62,948 nt of DNA from Asticcacaulis sp. UBA2476 (lineage in GTDB: Bacteria > Pseudomonadota > Alphaproteobacteria > Caulobacterales > Caulobacteraceae): assembly GCA_002342035.1 (NCBI GenBank), contig DDPE01000070.1, positions 1 through 62,948 on the forward strand, in the 5' to 3' direction. Below, piece after piece: positions 33,670 to 42,780 of the stretch. The translations under genes and the position numbers were made by a program. Each line of letters starts with the position of its first letter. The first letter of the stretch is position 1. The notes beneath the pieces are model-generated. The model searched no databases and was not told where the DNA came from. It saw only the letters and a program-made list of their open reading frames with translations.

Positions 33670-35172
33670 TTAGCGGCTGACCGTCAGCAGCACCGCACCA
33701 TGAGAGGGCAGGGTGTAGCTATAGGCAGCGCTGGCTTTGGCGTCCTTATGGGCCCAGACGTCGCGCACTTTAACCGCATCACTAAGGCCGATTTCCGCCC
33801 AGTTGCCGTTGACCGTGACGGGGGTATCCGCGCGGTTAAACAGGCCGACCGCCGTGGAGCCATCGCTAAGTTTTTTGGTCCAGATGTCGGTCGTGCCGTC
33901 CTTTTTGACCGGCAGGCCCTGAATGCCCGCGACGTCCTGATCAATGGCGATGACCTCACGGTTGGTCAAAAGCCTGATCGTTTCCGGCGTCATAGTGCGC
34001 ACATCGTTGCCGAGCAACAGCGGGGCCGCCATCAGCGCCCACAACGACATATGGGTTTTGTATTCCTCATGCGTCATGCCGCCATTGCCGACTTCCAGCA
34101 TGTCCGGATCGTTCCAGCCATTAGGGCCGGTGTGGTTGGGCACGCCATTGGCATCAAAGCCGATCCATGACATGCGGGCATAGGTGTCTTCGATATCGCT
34201 GGTCGTGCGCCATAGGTGCCCGCCGACATCTCGCCCCCATGAGCCGACATCGAAACGCCCGTACTGGCACAGGCTGAAGATGATATCGCGGCCGGTGGCG
34301 GCCAGAGCCTCACCCATCTGCTGATAGGAGGCGTAGACGGTTTCCTTGGTGTGGTAGAACGCTTCGCCCGAACACAGGTCGTATTTCAGGTAGTCCATGC
34401 CCCAGGCGGCAAAGGTCCTAGCGTCCTGCTCGACATGGCCGTAGGAGCCTTCAAAGCCGCCGCAGGTTTTGGGCCCTTGCGAGCTGTAGATGCCGATCTT
34501 CAGGCCCTTCGCGTGGACATAATCGGCCAGAGCCTTCATGTCGGGGAATTTTTCATTGGGGTGCAGCACGCCGTTATGGTCGCGCTTGCCTTGCCAGCCG
34601 TCGTCGATGTTGACGTAGATATAGCCTGCATCGCGCAGGCCCGAACTGACCATAGCATCGGCGATTTCGCGCACGGTTTTGTCGTCAATGGCAGTGGCGA
34701 ACTTGTTCCAGGAGTTCCAACCCATCGGCGGTTTGGCGGCCAGGTTTTTCTGCGGCACGACCCGGTGCGGCGGCAGGGGATAGGTCGGGAAATCAAGCGC
34801 CTTTAATTCTGCGGGCGTGCCTTGGCGAGCGGTGATATCAAAGTCCTGGTACCACAACGTACCTGTCATGCGGACGGCGTTACCGTCGGCGGCGATCGTG
34901 ATGTCGGTGGGGGTGATTTTCGGATTGCCGTTATAGATCTTGAATTTGAGCGTATCGCCGTCGGCGCGCAGATCTGTCATGGGCAGGTCGCCGTACCAGC
35001 GCGACGTGATGGTGCCGGAAAGCGTGCCTGCGTCATCCGAAACCTTGACGCGGGTGAAGTCAGGATACTCAGGCGAACTGTCGAAGACCCACGCACCGGT
35101 CGGCGGGGCGGCGATAGCGGTGGTCGACAATAATGTGCTTATCACAAAGGTCGCAGTCGTCAGGCGGCGCAT
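33670..35172 (-). CDS. GH27 alpha-galactosidase with an extra N-terminal domain
   Basis: A 500-residue secreted enzyme (signal TATFVISTLLSTTAIAA). The GH27 catalytic barrel begins at AKPPMGWNSWNKFATAIDD (~residue 147) and shows YIYVNIDDGWQG and the nucleophile Asp in DYLKYDLCS. The acid/base Asp is in RTTSDIEDTYARM, and GPNGWNDPDMLEVG follows. These motifs define GH27, mostly alpha-galactosidases, with some beta-L-arabinopyranosidases. About 120 residues before the barrel form a separate beta-rich domain (GTLSGTITSRWYGDLPMTDLRADGD) that I do not recognise. It is divergent from the GH97 gene. In the proposed pathway it could remove alpha-galactose from serines of extensin. Confidence 0.93.
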   Translation of the reverse strand: MRRLTTATFVISTLLSTTAIAAPPTGAWVFDSSPEYPDFTRVKVSDDAGTLSGTITSRWYGDLPMTDLRADGDTLKFKIYNGNPKITPTDITIAADGNAVRMTGTLWYQDFDITARQGTPAELKALDFPTYPLPPHRVVPQKNLAAKPPMGWNSWNKFATAIDDKTVREIADAMVSSGLRDAGYIYVNIDDGWQGKRDHNGVLHPNEKFPDMKALADYVHAKGLKIGIYSSQGPKTCGGFEGSYGHVEQDARTFAAWGMDYLKYDLCSGEAFYHTKETVYASYQQMGEALAATGRDIIFSLCQYGRFDVGSWGRDVGGHLWRTTSDIEDTYARMSWIGFDANGVPNHTGPNGWNDPDMLEVGNGGMTHEEYKTHMSLWALMAAPLLLGNDVRTMTPETIRLLTNREVIAIDQDVAGIQGLPVKKDGTTDIWTKKLSDGSTAVGLFNRADTPVTVNGNWAEIGLSDAVKVRDVWAHKDAKASAAYSYTLPSHGAVLLTVSR

Positions 35173-35202
35173 CCGGTTTCCTTTAAGTGCTTTACAGACA
35201 GG

Positions 35203-35219
35203 TATCGTATACAGTATCC
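35203..35219. promoter_or_regulatory. Operator-like site E between GH27 and GH97 genes
   Basis: TATCGTATACAGTATCC in the 84-bp divergent gap, 31 bp from the GH27 start and 38 bp from the GH97 start. It is one of the best copies of the recurring motif. Confidence 0.65.
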
Positions 35220-35256
35220 ATATTTTCAATTGTCCGTCTATTGAAAAAGGCTCGCC

Positions 35257-37269
35257 ATGCTCCGCTCATTATTACCGCTTGTGCTCGTGACCGTGGCGGG
35301 CGCAGCGTCAGCCGAAATCTATATGGCCGCGTCACCTGACGGGCAGGTGGTGGTGACGCTCGATAAATCAGGCGCTGATTTGCCGACATGGCGTGTCGCT
35401 TACAAAGGCCAGCCGCTGATAGCCCCTTCGGCGACGGGCTTGCGCACCGATGTGGCGGGCTTTGGCCTTAAAGGGTTCAAGGCGCCGGTCGTGACAGCGC
35501 GCACGGTCAATGAGACCTACAATATCGTTGTGGGTAAGGCCAAATCTGCCCCCGACCACTTTAACGAGACGACCCTGACCTTTGAAGAGGTGGAGGGCGG
35601 CCGTAAGATGGCGATCGTTGTGCGCGCCTATGATAACGGGGCGGCGGTGCGTTATGTCCTGCCTAATCAACCGGGCTTTGAAAGCTTTGGGATTTTGGGT
35701 GAAAAGACCGAATTTGCTTTCCCTAAGGATTATGACTGCTGGGGACTGAACCTTGGCAAGTTCCACAACGCCCACGAAGGCGAATTTGATGCGGTCAAGG
35801 CGTCATTAATCCGCGACCATTACCTGCTCGATTCGCCGCTGGTCTGTAAGACCGGGGCCAAGAACGAAAAAGGTGATGAGACCGCGTTTGCGTTGGCTGA
35901 ATCTGATGTGAAGCACTATCCGGCGGGGTTTTATACGCGCAAAGGCGACAATGGCTTAGGTGTCGCGGTCAAGCTGCCCCCGCGCCTCGACAGCGATTCG
36001 ATTAAGCCCTATGTCGCCAAAATCACCCAGACCGAATCTGAGTTTAAAACCCCGTGGCGGGTCGTCATGATCGGCGACAGCGCGCGCGAACTTGTCGAAT
36101 CCAACCTGATCGCCACACTGGGTGAGCCGTCTAAGATTGCCGACACAGGCTGGATCAAGGGCGGTAAGAGCGCCTGGGACTGGTGGAACGGCTTTAATGC
36201 GCCGGTCAAAAACCCGGGCATTAATACCGAGACCTATCTGGCCTATATCGACTTCGCCAAAGAGATGGGGCTGGACTACATGCTGATCGACGAAGGCTGG
36301 TCGGTCGGGTCGTCAACGCGTCCCAAGCCGGGTTCCGATGTGACTAAAGCCATTCCGGCGCTCGATATGCCTAAAATCCTGAAATATGCCAAAGACCGCA
36401 ACGTCAAGATCATGCTTTGGCTGCAATGGCAGCAACTGGACTGGCAGATGGATGAAGCGCTGGAAGCTTACGAAAAATGGGGCATTGCCGGCATCAAGAT
36501 CGACTTTATGGACCGCTCCGATCAGGACATGGTCGATTATTATCATAAGGTGCTGTCGAAAGCTGCCAAGCATAAGCTGCTGGTCGATCTGCACGGTGCC
36601 TATGCGCCGAACGGGCTGGTGCGGACCTATCCGAACTACATCACGCAGGAAGGCGTGCTGGGGGCGGAATATAACAAGTGGACGACGCGCATCACCGCCA
36701 CCCACAACGTCACCTTGCCCTATACCCGCATGATTCTGGGCCCGATCGACTATACGCCGGGCGGGTTCGCGCACCGCACGCCGGAGACGTTTGAGATCCA
36801 GATTGATCGCCCGATGACCATGACCACCCGTGGTCAGGCCGTGGCTATGTATGTGGTTTACGACAGTCCGTTGACCATGCTGTCCGATGCGCCACAAGCC
36901 TATAAGAAAGCGAATGGTGAGTGGGAAGACGGCGTTGATTTTATCAAATCCGTGCCGGTGACATGGGATGAAACCCGCGTCCTGCAAGGCGATATCGGCC
37001 AGTTCATCGTCACCGCCCGCCGCAAAGGCGATGTCTGGTACATCGGGGCCATGACCAATGAGCAGGGCCGCACCATCACCCTGCCGTTGTCGTTCTTAAA
37101 GGGCGGTTCTTACGATGCCCGTCTGTGGCAGGACGGGGCCACGGTTTCGAGCCTTACCACCACGTCGCAAAAAACCACCGCATCGGACAGCCTGACCCTG
37201 ACGCTGGCGCCCTCCGGTGGCGCGGTGGCCGTCATCGCACCCAAGGATAAGGTGAAAAAAACCAACTGA
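35257..37269 (+). CDS. GH97 family glycoside hydrolase
   Basis: A 670-residue secreted enzyme (signal MLRSLLPLVLVTVAGAASA). It has the GH97 N-terminal beta-sandwich (SPDGQVVVTLD), the barrel entry KSAWDWWNGFNAP, DYMLIDEGWS, and GIAGIKIDFMDRSDQDMVDYYH. The Asp of KIDFMD (~residue 416) is the expected nucleophile of retaining members. Retaining GH97 enzymes include alpha-galactosidases and a beta-L-arabinopyranosidase, while SusB-like inverting ones are alpha-glucosidases. Context favours a galactose or arabinopyranose target. Length is typical. It shares a control region with GH27. Confidence 0.93.
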   Translation: MLRSLLPLVLVTVAGAASAEIYMAASPDGQVVVTLDKSGADLPTWRVAYKGQPLIAPSATGLRTDVAGFGLKGFKAPVVTARTVNETYNIVVGKAKSAPDHFNETTLTFEEVEGGRKMAIVVRAYDNGAAVRYVLPNQPGFESFGILGEKTEFAFPKDYDCWGLNLGKFHNAHEGEFDAVKASLIRDHYLLDSPLVCKTGAKNEKGDETAFALAESDVKHYPAGFYTRKGDNGLGVAVKLPPRLDSDSIKPYVAKITQTESEFKTPWRVVMIGDSARELVESNLIATLGEPSKIADTGWIKGGKSAWDWWNGFNAPVKNPGINTETYLAYIDFAKEMGLDYMLIDEGWSVGSSTRPKPGSDVTKAIPALDMPKILKYAKDRNVKIMLWLQWQQLDWQMDEALEAYEKWGIAGIKIDFMDRSDQDMVDYYHKVLSKAAKHKLLVDLHGAYAPNGLVRTYPNYITQEGVLGAEYNKWTTRITATHNVTLPYTRMILGPIDYTPGGFAHRTPETFEIQIDRPMTMTTRGQAVAMYVVYDSPLTMLSDAPQAYKKANGEWEDGVDFIKSVPVTWDETRVLQGDIGQFIVTARRKGDVWYIGAMTNEQGRTITLPLSFLKGGSYDARLWQDGATVSSLTTTSQKTTASDSLTLTLAPSGGAVAVIAPKDKVKKTN

Positions 37270-37299
37270 TAACGCTGTCGTTATGAGTTTACGGCCCAA

Positions 37300-37317
37300 A
37301 TCGTATAATTTATATTT
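37300..37317 (+). promoter_or_regulatory. Operator-like site F before the DUF5695-like gene
   Basis: AATCGTATAATTTATATT, a variant of the recurring motif, in the 250-bp gap between the GH97 gene and the next gene. The rest of that gap holds no gene that I can support. Confidence 0.5.
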
Positions 37318-37519
37318 GACGCTATTGTCATATGATGGTTACTATCAAACTTAGTCGTTCGCGGCTGTTGTAGATTTGTTTTGCGTATCCTCACTCCGGC
37401 ACTGAAATCTCTGGTCCTCCCTGGTGCAGAGCATTTTGTCGGCAACTTTAGGCGTCTGCCGTGGAAGGACTGCGGCAGACGTTCTTTTCGTCCTAAATAC
37501 CATTCGGAGACTGACCCTA

Positions 37520-40279
37520 ATGACCCGCATCCCCGCCCCGCATTTAACGAGACGGACGAGCCTGATTTCATTAGCGGCCGCCGCGACGGCTGGCCCATCG
37601 CTGGCCCAAAGCGCGCCCCATGCCTGGAACAGCCCCGATGCCAAGACCACGATCTTTGAAACGCCTGATTTTCTGATTTCATTACAAGATAGCTCCCAGA
37701 CCCTCGTGTCGCTGGCGCCCAAGGGTGTCGCCGGTGGGTTTGATTTTGCGCCTTCGGGCAAGTTTACGCAGCGTCTTGCGGATGGCTGCTATCGTCTGGG
37801 CGACCTTGATCTGCGGGTGCGCTCAGAAGGCGATACGGCCTGGAGCGATCATTCGACCGCCTTCAAGCGCGTGAAGGTCAATGCCTTGCCCAAGCCCAAA
37901 GGGGCACTGGCCTCTGCCGATATTACGCCATCTCTGGGTGGTGTACCGCTTAAGGTGGTCCGCACATGGGCTGTGGTCGGTGGCAAGCTGGTTTTGCGCT
38001 TTACCCTGACCAATCCGACGGCCAAGACCGTCGAAGTCGGTGGCTTAGGGATTGCGATGGTGTTTGATAACATTATCACCGGCCGTCATTTGGATGAAGC
38101 CCACGATGTGGCGTCGTTCTACGACCCCTATGTGGGCTTGAATGCCGGTTATTTGCAGGTCAACCGCCTGAACGGGCAGGGGCCGTCGCTGCTGGTGCTG
38201 CCGGAAACTGATACGGCCAAGTTTGAGCTTTATAAGCCCATCCTCAATGAGGTTGATGCCGATAAGAAGCTGAAAATCTACAACGACGCCGAACGTCGCA
38301 ACATGACGTTTGAAGGCTTCTATAGCTGGATGACTAACGCCAAGGGCTTTGCCGACACCGAATGGAAGGGGATCGAGCAATGGAACACGCCGACCTCGCT
38401 GTTTATCAAGCCCGGTCAATCGACCACGGTGGCCGTCAAGTTTGTGCTGTCGCCGACCATCCGTGAGATCGAGCCGACCCTGATCAAGCATAACCGTCCG
38501 GTGGCCGTGGGCCTGCCGGGCTATGTGGTGCCGACCGATCTGCCCGCCGATCTGTTTATCCATGCGCCTAAGCCGGTGAAATCTCTGGCCGTTCATCCAG
38601 CGGGTGCGCTTGAGGTCTCATCGGCCAGCACCGTCAAGGGGGGCTGGGTCAAATATAGCATCACCGGTAAGATTCTGGGCCGTGCGCGGCTGGATGTGAC
38701 CTATGCTGACGGCACCATTCAAACCGTCCACTATAAGGTCACGAAACCGCAAGCCGAAGCCGTGGCCGATATGGGCCACTTCCTGACCACCAAGCAGTGG
38801 TATGAGAACCCCAACGATCCGTTCAAGCGTTCGCCGTCGATCATGATCTATGACCGCGACAAGAACGAGATCGTGCTTCAGGATAACCGCATCTGGATTT
38901 CCGGCCTGTCGGACGAAGGCGGCGCTGGCGCGTGGCTGGCGGCGATCATGAAGCAGCTTGATAACCCTAAAAAGGAAGAGGTCGCCAAGTTCGAGCGCTT
39001 CGCCAACACCACCCTGTGGGGCCAGATCCAGACCCCTGACGGCCCCGATAAGTACGGCGTGCGCAAGTCGGTCATGTTCTATGACCCCGATACCATGCCC
39101 GCGGGCACCTATGATCCGTCGATCAACTGGAAAGTCTGGTCGGCATGGGATCGCAAAGGGGCCGGGGATCTTGGTCGTTCCTACAACTATCCGCACCCGG
39201 CGGCGGCGTGGTGGACGCTGTACCGCCTCGGCCGTTATCATGACGGCATGACGGCGGGTGAGACCTGGCAGACCTATCTGACGCGGGCGGCGGAAACCAC
39301 CAAGGCCATGATGTCTAAAGCGCCGTACTATACCCAGTTCGGCCAGATGGAAGGCGATGTCTTCCTCTATATCCTGCTGGACTTGAAGCGCGAGAATATG
39401 ACGGAACTGGCCGGTGAAGTCGAAACCCTGATGAAGGGCCGCGTCGATATCTGGCAAAAGCTGAAATATCCGTTCGGTTCGGAAATGCCGTGGGATTCGA
39501 CCGGTCAGGCCGAAGTCTATATGTGGATGCGCTATTTCGGTCATCAGGATAAGGCTGATGTCACCCGCGAAGTGATCATGGCCTATGATCCGGCCATTCC
39601 GCACTGGGGCTATAATGGCTCGGCGCGCCGGTTCTGGGACTTCCTCTACGCCGGTAAGCAGTCGCGCATTGAGCGTCAGTTGCACCACTATGGTTCCTCG
39701 CTCAATGCCGTGCCGCTGTTTGATGCCTTCCGCGAAACGCCGGATGACCTCTATATGTTGCGGGTCGCGTACGGCGGCCTGATGGGGTCGCTGACCAATA
39801 TCGACACCGAAGGCTTTGCCTCGGCGGCGTTCCATTCGTTCCCGGACGCCATGAAGTGGGACGCCATCAACGGCGACTACGGCATGTCGTTCTTTGGCCA
39901 TGCGGTGACGACGGCGTCTTACCTCGTCAACCATCCGACCTTTGGCTGGACCGGCTTTGGTGGCGTGGTCACCCAATCGGGCTCGGTGGTGACGATCGCC
40001 CCGAAAGACAGCGGCCGCAGACGCGTGTTCATCGCCCCCGCCGGTCTGTGGATCACGCTCGATGCCGGTAAGATCGCGTCGGTCGCCTTTGACACCGCCA
40101 CGGGCAAGGTCAGCGTCACGTTTGAAGCCGCCGATCAATATACGCCCAAGGCCTATGTCAATCTTGAGACGACGGTCAAAGGTGCCAAGTCCTACACGGC
40201 CAAGGCATCCAAGGAGCTTGGGGCCTATGCGGTTGCGCTAAACACCGGCCCCACAGTGCTGGAGTTGGTGCCGGGATAA
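37520..40279 (+). CDS. DUF5695-like secreted putative glycoside hydrolase
   Basis: A 919-residue exported protein; HLTRRTSLISLAAAATAG looks like a twin-arginine signal. The N-terminal half is beta-rich (YRLGDLDLRVRSEGDTAWSDHSTAFKRV). The second half has helical-barrel character: GDLGRSYNYPHPAAAWWTLYRLGRYH, DSTGQAEVYMWMRYFGH and YNGSARRFWDFLYAGKQSRIERQLHHYG. I believe this is the DUF5695 type, found in Bacteroidetes and Caulobacterales glycan loci, without a characterised activity that I can name. An (alpha/alpha)-barrel hydrolase acting on a glycan is likely. ATG 37520 is used, 9 nt after GGAGA; an upstream extension of 32 codons lacks signal character. A terminator follows. Confidence 0.75.
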   Translation: MTRIPAPHLTRRTSLISLAAAATAGPSLAQSAPHAWNSPDAKTTIFETPDFLISLQDSSQTLVSLAPKGVAGGFDFAPSGKFTQRLADGCYRLGDLDLRVRSEGDTAWSDHSTAFKRVKVNALPKPKGALASADITPSLGGVPLKVVRTWAVVGGKLVLRFTLTNPTAKTVEVGGLGIAMVFDNIITGRHLDEAHDVASFYDPYVGLNAGYLQVNRLNGQGPSLLVLPETDTAKFELYKPILNEVDADKKLKIYNDAERRNMTFEGFYSWMTNAKGFADTEWKGIEQWNTPTSLFIKPGQSTTVAVKFVLSPTIREIEPTLIKHNRPVAVGLPGYVVPTDLPADLFIHAPKPVKSLAVHPAGALEVSSASTVKGGWVKYSITGKILGRARLDVTYADGTIQTVHYKVTKPQAEAVADMGHFLTTKQWYENPNDPFKRSPSIMIYDRDKNEIVLQDNRIWISGLSDEGGAGAWLAAIMKQLDNPKKEEVAKFERFANTTLWGQIQTPDGPDKYGVRKSVMFYDPDTMPAGTYDPSINWKVWSAWDRKGAGDLGRSYNYPHPAAAWWTLYRLGRYHDGMTAGETWQTYLTRAAETTKAMMSKAPYYTQFGQMEGDVFLYILLDLKRENMTELAGEVETLMKGRVDIWQKLKYPFGSEMPWDSTGQAEVYMWMRYFGHQDKADVTREVIMAYDPAIPHWGYNGSARRFWDFLYAGKQSRIERQLHHYGSSLNAVPLFDAFRETPDDLYMLRVAYGGLMGSLTNIDTEGFASAAFHSFPDAMKWDAINGDYGMSFFGHAVTTASYLVNHPTFGWTGFGGVVTQSGSVVTIAPKDSGRRRVFIAPAGLWITLDAGKIASVAFDTATGKVSVTFEAADQYTPKAYVNLETTVKGAKSYTAKASKELGAYAVALNTGPTVLELVPG

Positions 40280-40285
40280 ACTTTT

Positions 40286-40318
40286 AAGGCCATGCCGATC
40301 AAACGGCGTGGCCTTTTT
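40286..40318 (+). terminator. Terminator after the DUF5695-like gene
   Basis: GGCCATGCCG / CGGCGTGGCC (one G-U pair), 6-nt loop, then five T residues. Confidence 0.85.
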
Positions 40319-40428
40319 CGTCGTTGAGTGACATGTTGCATTTGCAACAAAATGGTGACGATATGTTGACAGTGTCGGGTTTCGCCGCCTTTCTTAAGTA
40401 ACGCAGTTAGTTCAAGGGGACTTATACA

Positions 40429-41835
40429 ATGGGATTATTTGGGCCGTTAAAGCCTCTGCACAGAGCAGAAGAGGACGGGAAGTCGCTGGCCAAGACACTG
40501 AGCTGGCCGCACCTTATGGCGCTTGGGATCGGTGGCATCATCGGCACGGGCATCTATACGTTGACGGGCGTGGGCGCAGGGCTTGCCGGGCCGGGCGTGA
40601 TTTTGTCGTTTGCGTTGTGCGGACTGGTCTGTGCCTGTGCGGCTTTGTGCTACACAGAAATGTCGACCATGATCCCCGCGGCGGGTTCGGCCTACACCTA
40701 CACCTATTCGGCCATCGGTGAGATCGCGGGCTGGGTGGTCGGTTGGGCGTTGATTCTCGAATACTCGCTGGCCTGTTCCAGTGTGGCGGTCGGCTGGTCG
40801 GCGCACCTTGTCGGGTTCCTGAATGAAACCATAGGATTACAGTTACCGGCGGCGCTGATGAACGCACCGCACGCGGGCGGTCTGGTCAATCTGCCGGCAG
40901 TGCTGGTGTCGTTGTCGGTCATGGGACTGCTGCTGGTGGGGGCGCGCGAAAGTGCCACCATCAATATCTTCCTGGTCATCATCAAGATCGTCGCTCTGGG
41001 GGCCTTTATTGTTCTGGGTCTGCCCGCTATTCAGGCCGGAAACTATGATCCGTTCGCGCCCTTTGGCTTTATTGGTCAGCAGATGGGTGGCGAAAAAGTC
41101 GGTATCATGGCGGCTGCGGCCATCGTATTCTTCGCTTTCTTTGGCTTTGACGCGGTCTCAACCTCGGCCGAAGAAGCCAAGAACCCCGGTCGTGACCTGA
41201 CGGTCGGTATTCTGGGGTCGATGGGTGTCTCGACCCTGATTTACATGCTGGTTGCCGCCGTGGCCGTGGGGGTTGTTCCCTTCGCCGAAATCGCCAGCAG
41301 TGCCGAACCTTTGCCGCACATCCTGCGTGAGATCGGCTATACCACCGTGGCTGCGTTCGTGGGTGGGGCCGCGATTGTCGCCCTGCCATCGGTTATTCTG
41401 GTCATGATGTACGGCCAAAGCCGTATCTTCTTTGTCATGGCGCGCGATGGTTTGTTGCCGCCCGCCGTGGCCAAGGTCAACAAAAAGGGTTCACCGGCCC
41501 TGATCACCCTGATCACCGGCGTGTTTGTGGCGATCTTTGCGGGCTTTGTGCCGCTGAAAGAAATCGCCGCCCTGTCGAATGCCGGGACCCTGATTGCGTT
41601 TATCGCGGTGGCGTTGTCCATGATCATCCTGCGCAAGAAAATGCCGGACGTTACGCGCACATTCAAAGTGCCCGCCCATCTTCTGGTCGGTGGTGCGGCG
41701 ATATTGGGTTGCGGGTTCATCTTCTACAGCCTGCCGGTTCAGAGCCAGTTGTTTACCTTCGTGTGGATGATTGCCGGACTGATCGTCTATTTCTCCTACG
41801 GTCGTTGGAATAGCCGTCTGCGTAAAGGCACGTAA
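40429..41835 (+). CDS. APC-family amino-acid permease
   Basis: A 468-residue inner-membrane transporter with about twelve hydrophobic helices. The first is the conserved LMALGIGGIIGTGIYTLTGVGAGLAGPGVILSF region, and the family motif FFAFFGFDAVSTSAEEAKNPGRDLTVGILGS lies near residue 230. It resembles cationic-amino-acid-transporter-like (YfnA/CAT) permeases. The substrate is unknown; beside hydroxyproline genes, import of proline, hydroxyproline or other released amino acids is possible. AAGGGGA precedes the ATG by 9 nt. A strong terminator follows. Confidence 0.92.
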   Translation: MGLFGPLKPLHRAEEDGKSLAKTLSWPHLMALGIGGIIGTGIYTLTGVGAGLAGPGVILSFALCGLVCACAALCYTEMSTMIPAAGSAYTYTYSAIGEIAGWVVGWALILEYSLACSSVAVGWSAHLVGFLNETIGLQLPAALMNAPHAGGLVNLPAVLVSLSVMGLLLVGARESATINIFLVIIKIVALGAFIVLGLPAIQAGNYDPFAPFGFIGQQMGGEKVGIMAAAAIVFFAFFGFDAVSTSAEEAKNPGRDLTVGILGSMGVSTLIYMLVAAVAVGVVPFAEIASSAEPLPHILREIGYTTVAAFVGGAAIVALPSVILVMMYGQSRIFFVMARDGLLPPAVAKVNKKGSPALITLITGVFVAIFAGFVPLKEIAALSNAGTLIAFIAVALSMIILRKKMPDVTRTFKVPAHLLVGGAAILGCGFIFYSLPVQSQLFTFVWMIAGLIVYFSYGRWNSRLRKGT

Positions 41836-41851
41836 GCGACAATCGGAATAA

Positions 41852-41889
41852 CAAAAAGGCCCCGGAAGATATCTTCCGGGGCCTTTTTT
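41852..41889. terminator. Bidirectional terminator
   Basis: GGCCCCGGAAGAT / ATCTTCCGGGGCC is a perfect palindrome flanked by A and T runs, between the convergent permease and GntR genes. Confidence 0.9.
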
Positions 41890-41907
41890 ATGCCATGCAG
41901 GTAAAAC

Positions 41908-42546
41908 TCAGTAGTGATCTTTAAGTTCTTCAAACGTCGCATGGATATGGTCATAGACCAGCCTTGCGACCTCATCGCCCTTGCCGGACATCCAGGCGTC
42001 GTACATGACCTGATGTTCCTGATGGGCGCGGTCTTCGCTGCCGGCCGCCACCAGATGCTCGCAGACATTGCGCTCTGAGATCAGGTGCAGGCGTTCGATA
42101 AAGTTGATGGTCACGGGCTTACGCACCGGCTGAATCAGCGACAGGTGGAACAGGCGGTTGCAGCGGCCGACATCACCCCGGTCGGATTCGGCGGCATGTT
42201 GCAGTCCGTTGAGGGCGGCGGTAACCGCCAGCCGATCTTCGGGGGTGGCGCGCATGGCGGCCATGGCGGCGGCTTGCGGCTCCATGGTCAGGCGAAGGCC
42301 ATAGGCATCTTCGGCTTCTTCGAGCGACAGCGGCGAAACAAAGAAGCCGCGATTGGCTTCCAACACCACCAAGCCCTCGTTCTGGAGACGGATTAGCGCT
42401 TCACGCACAGGAATCTTACTGACCCCCAGCTCAGCCGCGATGGCCTCCTGACGGATGGCGTCATGTGGACTCAAAGTGCCCGACACCAGCCGGTTGCGCA
42501 AAAGACTATAGACCTGTTCGGAAACGGTCTGGACATGTATTCCCAT
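41908..42546 (-). CDS. GntR-family (FCD/FadR-type) regulator 1
   Basis: A 212-residue regulator with an N-terminal winged helix (VYSLLRNRLVSGTLSPHDAIRQEAIAAELGVSKIPVREALIRLQNEGLVV) and an FCD ligand domain (EEAEDAYGLRLTMEPQAAAMAA; metal-ligand-like residues in NRLFHLSLIQP and EDRAHQEH). FCD regulators usually repress uptake and catabolic genes until a small carboxylate or sugar acid binds. It is closely related to regulator 2 downstream of the epimerase gene. Its own upstream region carries operator-like site G, suggesting autoregulation. Confidence 0.93.
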   Translation of the reverse strand: MGIHVQTVSEQVYSLLRNRLVSGTLSPHDAIRQEAIAAELGVSKIPVREALIRLQNEGLVVLEANRGFFVSPLSLEEAEDAYGLRLTMEPQAAAMAAMRATPEDRLAVTAALNGLQHAAESDRGDVGRCNRLFHLSLIQPVRKPVTINFIERLHLISERNVCEHLVAAGSEDRAHQEHQVMYDAWMSGKGDEVARLVYDHIHATFEELKDHY

Positions 42547-42602
42547 GATAGCACCACTGAATGATTACCAGCGCTTCCGGGGGCGTTCGTACCTGATAGA
42601 TT

Positions 42603-42620
42603 GTTATATCTTATACAATC
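42603..42620 (-). promoter_or_regulatory. Operator-like site G before GntR regulator 1
   Basis: On the minus strand GATTGTATAAGATATAAC, fitting the recurring motif, 57 bp upstream of the regulator 1 start codon. Confidence 0.55.
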
Positions 42621-42728
42621 CATATATCCGAGATGTGGTGATTTTACGACGGATGACTGTAAATGCGCCTACACATATTGTTTCGTTAGAGCGCGTTCCG
42701 ATCGGACACTTTTTGAAATGCGCTCAAT

Positions 42729-42756
42729 CAAAAAAGCCGCAAGTGACTGCGGCTTT
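42729..42756 (-). terminator. Terminator after GntR regulator 2
   Basis: AAAGCCGCA / TGCGGCTTT hairpin, read on the minus strand and followed by a run of T, 25 bp after the regulator 2 stop. Confidence 0.85.
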
Positions 42757-42780
42757 GTGACAAACGATTTTGGACTTAGA

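Noticed and set aside
38618..40138. A 506-residue minus-strand open frame inside the DUF5695-like gene
   Set aside because: Antisense shadow with low-complexity Arg/His/Gly composition and no start signal; the plus-strand gene has a signal peptide and coherent domains.
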